Source of the DNA: Portunus trituberculatus
Taxonomy: Eukaryota; Arthropoda; Malacostraca; Decapoda; Portunidae
Assembly: GCF_017591435.1 (NCBI RefSeq)
Contig: NC_059299.1
Coordinates: 3,242,480 to 3,306,479 of the forward strand
Length of the DNA stretch: 64,000 nt
Reading direction: 5' to 3'
This document shows positions 60,001 through 64,000 of the stretch, in pieces. Position 1 is the stretch's first letter. Every line of letters begins with the position of its first letter. Under the pieces are notes generated by a model, which saw nothing but the letters and a program-made list of their open reading frames with translations, did not search any database and was not told the DNA's origin. The translations under genes and the position numbers were made by a program.

Positions 60001-60480
60001 AAACACATAAGTAAGATATTTGGATTAGCATATAAAATTTTGACTAATATTAGTGTGGCATTTCAATTCATGGACAAAGATATGATGAAAAAAATATTAC
60101 AAGCATGATACGTTCAAAGTAGGAATATGCAGCAGTGGTATGGTGACCGTGCTCTATAAAAGCTATAAGAAGATTAGAACAGATCCAGAAGATAGCTACA
60201 AAGATGGTGCCAGAACTGAAGGACCTAACATATGAAAAAAGGCTGGAAATGGGACTGCCAACCTTATAAAATATGTAGAAGAGAATGAAGAGACCTAATA
60301 ACAAAGTATGAAATAGTAAATGGTATTGAAAAAATAAACAAGGAAGAAGCAAGAAGGACAAGAGGACATGAAAAGATTAGGATGAGGTAGTGTGTGAAGG
60401 ATATTGGAAAAAACAGTTTTCCACATAGAACAGTTGAAAAATGGAATGCATTAAGTGATGAAGTTGTTGAAGCACATAAT

Positions 60481-60564
<84 letters not shown>

Positions 60565-63500
60565 CATAAAGCCCAGGCCCTGTAAAACTACAACTAGGTA
60601 AATACACAAACACACGGTGTACTGCCGATCCACCCTTAACCCCTCTCACCTCCCGGTGGCTGTACCCCCAGAGTGGAGGCCCTCTGGGTACGAGTGACTC
60701 CATCTTCCCACCCCCGAGACGCAGCCTCCATCATCCTCTGTGTTGCATACCACCCCCCACGTGCCCCCACAGCACAACTACTCACTGAGCACATAATAAA
60801 CACGGCTGACACTCTCAAAATTAAATATCCTGCTGCCAAGCTGGTTATTTGTGGAGATTTTAACAGACTAGATGTGAGTGAAATTCTACACCAATTACAC
60901 CTAACCCAAGTTGTTGACTTCCCCACCCTCCAACAAGCCAAACTCGACTTTATCATGACTGACCTACATCATCCCTACTCCTCTCCCACCCCCTACCTCC
61001 TGTGGGACACAGTACTCACCGCTCCATCCTGTTATCAACCACACCCACCACCTCACCCCCGCACTCCAAGGTCCTTAAGACCTACCGACCTATGCCTGAC
61101 TCTGCCCTCAGGTTGTTTGGACAGTGGGTAACCCAACACCCTTGGAATGAGGTGTTACAAGTGGAAGATGTACACACAAAGTGGAGCAATTTTATTTCCA
61201 CCACATCAGCAGCCTTCCACCACTACTTCCCAGCAAAGAGCGTCACAGTGCACCCATCTGAATCCCCGTGGATGACGCACCGCATTAAAAGACTCATCAA
61301 GCAGAGAAACTGGGTCTTCCATACTTGCCCCATACAATACATGAAACTAAGGAACAAAGTGATACGGGAGATAAAGATAGCGAAAGCAAGTCATTACCCA
61401 AACAAAATCCATCAACTCAAACTCACCAACAACAGACAGTGGTATGATAAGATTAAGGCTTTGTGTGGTCTACAAAAACAGTCCTCTCCTTTTCCTTGTA
61501 CCTCACACCTCCCCGCTGAGGCAGCAGCAGACGAGATGAATAGTCACTTTGCCACAATCTGTCAAACATTCCGGCCCCTTCACCCCTCAAGTCTCCCTGC
61601 CTACCTCCCTGCTCCCGCCCTCCTCCAGCTGTCCATGTGATGGATGTCTACAAGAGAATTCTGAAACTCAAGCCTCGGTCAACCACCCTTACTGACCTAC
61701 CCATTAAGATTTACAAAGAATTTGCTCCAGAACTAGCCACCCCTCTCTGCTCAATAATAAATGCATTTCTCTCACAGTACTCATGCCCTGTCGACTGGAA
61801 AACATCACTTGTCACACCCATCCCTAAAACTGCCAGCCCACAATCCTTAAATGACCTTAGGCCAGTCGCTATCACACCCATCCCTAGCCTCATCTGTGAA
61901 GACTTTGTGTTTGACTGGGCATACACCAAAATCAGTTCCTCCTTAGACATTCAGCAATTTGGCAATATCAGAGCCACCTCTACCTCTCACTACCTAGTCA
62001 GCTTCCTTGACTTCATTCATAGTCACCTGGACAAACGGAACACCTCTCTAGCAGTTGCTTTTGTAGACTTCAAGAAAGCTTTTGATCTGGTTGACCACAC
62101 TGTTGTCATTAACAAAGCCATCAGTCTGGGTCTTCCCTCTCACCTGACAGCATGGCTGGCTGACTTCCTCACGGGACGCCGGCAAGCTGTACGTTTTCAG
62201 AAACACACATCCTCTTACCAACAACTAACGTGTGGCGTCCCTCAGGGCACCAAGATGGGTCCACTCTGCTTCCTGATACTGATTAATGACGCTCTGACAA
62301 ACATCCCTCACTGCTGGAAGTATGTGGATGACTGCACCGTGGGTGTGTCACTTGACAACAAACACCCAGACTACTCAGCACTTCAAACAACGTTGAACAG
62401 CCTGCAGGAGTGGTCGGCGGAAAGCAGGATGACAATCAACCACACCAAAACTGTAGTAATGCATATCTGCACCTCCTTGGCAGCAGTGCCCCCCCCCAAC
62501 TATCCCTGGGTCCTCACCCCCTCCAAGTAGTTCGGTCAGCCAAGCTGCTCGGAGTCACAGTGGACGATCAGCTGACATGGAAATTACACGTTACTGCCAC
62601 AGTGAGATCGGCAGCCTACAGACTCTACATGCTGCGCAGGCTTAAGTCACTCGGCACACCAGCTGATGAGTTAAAGGGGATACACATCACCTTCATCCTG
62701 CCCAAACTTATGTATGCCTCACCAGCGTGGTCTTCCTCCCTCACCTGCACTCAACAGCAATAACTGGAAAATGTCCAAAAGAGGGCCTGCAGAATCATAC
62801 TTGCCCCTGCCTACACTGACTATGATCACGCCCTCTCTACCCTCGATCTCCCCACACTGGCAACCAGAGACCAAGCGGCCCTCGTCAAGATGGGTAGAGG
62901 CCTGCTGCGTCACTCATGGCTACGGCATCTCCTCCCCCTGACGCGCCCCAGCCAATCCATGCCACACGACACACAAACGTAGTCATCCCACTCAGGGCCC
63001 CAAGAACTGACCATTATCATCATAGTGCTATCCCCTCCATGGTGTGAGCCATAAATAGCTAAGTTAAGGTTCTAATCTTAAGTCTCCCTCAATCCCCATA
63101 TGTACATCTTCATGTAATGCTATCCCCCCCATGGTGTGAACCATAAATAACCATTAACAGCTAATTTAAGATTTTAATCTTAAGTCTCCCTCAATCCCCA
63201 TATGTACATTTTCAGTATGTATGTACTGCAATTACTAATAAACCATATTATTATCATTATTATTATTACACACACCCCTATCTGTATCTATGGAATACAT
63301 AGGGAAATTTTCTTAACAATCAAGAAAAGAAACATAAATCAGAGGAATATAGCAAATAGATCAGCATACACACTCATTCAATATTGATCTTAAATTAAGC
63401 AATCAGTTCATCGAATAATACTCCTACATAGTAAATAGTATTTGTACACTTACCACCATCTTTGCTTTTCTCCAGTTGCATCTCAAGTAGTTCCTCAACA

Positions 63501-63842
63501 GGACATAAACCATGAATAGAAGGTGCTACAACTTCTAAACCATGATTCATGAAGCCACTTATGGTTGGCAGAGTGCTCTTGAGCCAACCCGGGAAAAAAT
63601 CACTACTGCTAACAGCCTTGTCTGTGTTTCTTGCATCCACTTTCATCTGTATGGAAACATCTGGTCTCTTACATGTAGTAGAATTTCCTTCCTGATTATC
63701 CTTAGCTTCACTTTCACATTTCTCAGTTGTGTTCACTTCTGGGAGTGACTGTGCGATCTGCTTGATGTCATCCACTCCCACTCCTTCAATGTGAACCATT
63801 ACCACACTGGGCACTTTTGTTACATTTCTATAAGTTACAAAC
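54078..63842 (-). CDS. REXO5: REXO5/NEF-sp-like DEDDh RNA exonuclease, last 8 coding exons (5' end outside)
   Basis: Exons: 63842-63454, 56624-56380, 56256-56152, 55917-55723, 55576-55384, 55148-54958, 54803-54624, 54290-54078. The 569 residues in the window have matching phases. REXO5-type enzymes are 3'-5' exonucleases trimming noncoding RNAs such as 5S rRNA and snoRNAs. In window numbering, Exo I is FGMDCEMC (Asp222, Glu224), Exo II is LVGHGLCNDF (Asp306), and Exo III is GGHDPTED (His356, Asp361), so the catalytic set is complete. PSVVMVHIEGV (exon 1) and LLKPDEFVKLGYPLP (exon 2) match the family's N-terminal parts. About 195 residues follow the nuclease domain, fewer than the two-RRM tail of human REXO5. 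The donor at 55383 is a weak GTGTGT, but without it a stop follows at once. The 6.8 kb intron 56625-63453 is filled with LINEs. Confidence 0.9.
56865..56890. repeat. (CA)n microsatellite in a REXO5 intron
   Basis: A short CA array after a CATG repeat, just left of LINE copy C1. Confidence 0.85.
56905..57235 (+). mobile_element. LINE C1: 3' terminal fragment of a CR1-like element
   Basis: Frame pieces read GDLISMIKLVKCMENID, LVSLTEDGD and FSYRIVDIWKGL, then KEKLDN and YGDKSL. These match the C-terminal block of copy C2 near 59030-59297 (GDLIVMYKIVNGIEKID, LVLLTEDG, FKEKLDNWRHGD). It is interrupted by stops and frameshifts. Confidence 0.6.
57236..59335 (+). mobile_element. LINE C2: CR1-like retrotransposon, degenerate
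   Basis: The endonuclease end (LQVGDFNCKKK near 57286) is followed by a basic linker ORF (57616-58047) rich in KKAKDKAWKTL-like sequence. RT pieces follow: QFGFRTGQS near 58238, VYLDIKKAFDKIPHGRLF near 58335, TRGVPQGSV near 58507, then straight to LLLQDDINKIYEWSKKWKLE. The C-terminal domain ends near 59297. A 3' tail contains ACAACTAGGTAAATAC repeats. The block with the catalytic aspartate pair is missing and there are several stops, so it is dead. Confidence 0.75.
59340..60620 (+). mobile_element. LINE C3: second CR1-like copy, 5'-truncated, with FAND in place of FADD
   Basis: Starts within the RT at a position equal to 58226 of C2. The 236-codon open frame at 59398-60108 carries VYLDIKKAFDKIPHSRLL, PQESVLAPIMFQVYVND and NLFANDAKLLRV. 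The second half is frameshifted from about 60108. The end is interrupted by (CA)n at 60482-60563 and closes with CAACTAGGTAAATACAC. It abuts the tail of C2, as a later insertion or a local duplication. Confidence 0.75.
60480..60563. repeat. (CA)n microsatellite inside LINE C3
   Basis: About 41 CA units expanded within the 3' coding end of C3, from the CATAATGCACAC sequence of the element. Confidence 0.9.
60605..63275 (+). mobile_element. LINE D: CR1/L2-like retrotransposon with YVDD active site, nearly full coding part
   Basis: The endonuclease C-terminal part is 60673-60990 (ALWVRVTPSSHPRD, VAYHPPRAPT, VICGDFNRLD). A linker lies at 61002-61640 (PWMTHRIKRLIKQRN). The RT at 61637-62530 has IYKEFAPELA, VDFKKAFDLVDH, CGVPQGTKMGPLCFL and WKYVDDCTVG. 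The C-terminal region at 62519-62980 has SAKLLGVTVDDQLTWK, then LPKLMYASPAWSSSL and RACRIIL. The reading frame changes at least three times, once in a C-run at about 62489-62498, and a stop lies at 62761. The 3' UTR holds a tandem repeat of about 100 bp and ends in (ATT)n. It sits in a REXO5 intron, antisense to the gene. Confidence 0.8.
63025..63215 (+). repeat. Tandem duplication in the 3' UTR of LINE D
   Basis: Two copies of a roughly 95-105 bp unit, each with TGCTATCCCC, CATGGTGTGA.CCATAAAT, TCTTAAGTCTCCCTCAATCC and CCATATGTACAT. They start at about 63030 and 63117 and differ by small indels. Confidence 0.8.
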
Positions 63843-64000
63843 CTGTCAACACATAATTTAGTTTAGTATCTGATATAATGCTTTTTTTTTTTCTCATGTA
63901 TAGATATTTACCATATTTATCATAGATAAATAAGACTATCTGCATTGTTTTCTACACATGAAATAACACACCAACATATCATTCCTAAAGATTACATATA

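Noticed and set aside
61002..62980. A functional reverse transcriptase gene
   Set aside because: At least three frame changes and one internal stop; this is a dead LINE copy.

Overview
The window looks like nuclear DNA from a decapod crustacean, most likely a crab. The evidence is spliced genes with GT/AG introns, very dense di- and trinucleotide microsatellites, and decapod-style CR1/jockey-like LINEs, tRNA-derived SINEs and MITEs. The species assignment is inference. Nothing here is prokaryotic or plasmid-like. Protein families were recognised from remembered family features, not from database searches.

Four protein-coding genes could be modelled, all on the minus strand. (1) 1196-3555: the first two coding exons of a type II diacylglycerol kinase (delta/eta), running off the left edge. 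(2) 4971-15574: a 13-exon AMT/MEP-type ammonium transporter of 637 residues. (3) 29414-32530: a complete 9-exon gene for the TFIIE alpha subunit (GTF2E1), 438 residues. (4) 54078-63842: the last 8 coding exons (569 residues) of a REXO5/NEF-sp-like DEDDh RNA exonuclease, whose 5' end lies beyond the right edge. Exon junction phases agree throughout each gene.

The space between and inside the genes is mostly repeats. 15.6-29.4 kb is intergenic, with microsatellites, a 20-bp minisatellite, a tRNA-derived SINE, and two MITE families, one TTAA-flanked (five copies) and one (four copies or fragments) hit by the first. 33.2-37.4 kb, upstream of GTF2E1, holds a minus-strand LINE (A) split by a plus-strand jockey/CR1-like LINE (B); the empty site can be read from the flanks. 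37.4-54 kb is intergenic, with a large trinucleotide array, a CpG-rich block at 40.3-41.4 kb and many compound microsatellites. 56.9-63.3 kb, inside one REXO5 intron, is a pile of dead LINE copies (C1, C2, C3, D).

The genes show no operon-like functional link: lipid signalling, ammonium transport, Pol II initiation and RNA processing. No new multi-gene system was found. The most informative signals are the nested insertions, which record relative ages and target sites, the microsatellite that forms a splice-site pyrimidine tract in the ammonium transporter, and that transporter's long glycosylation-rich N-terminus.
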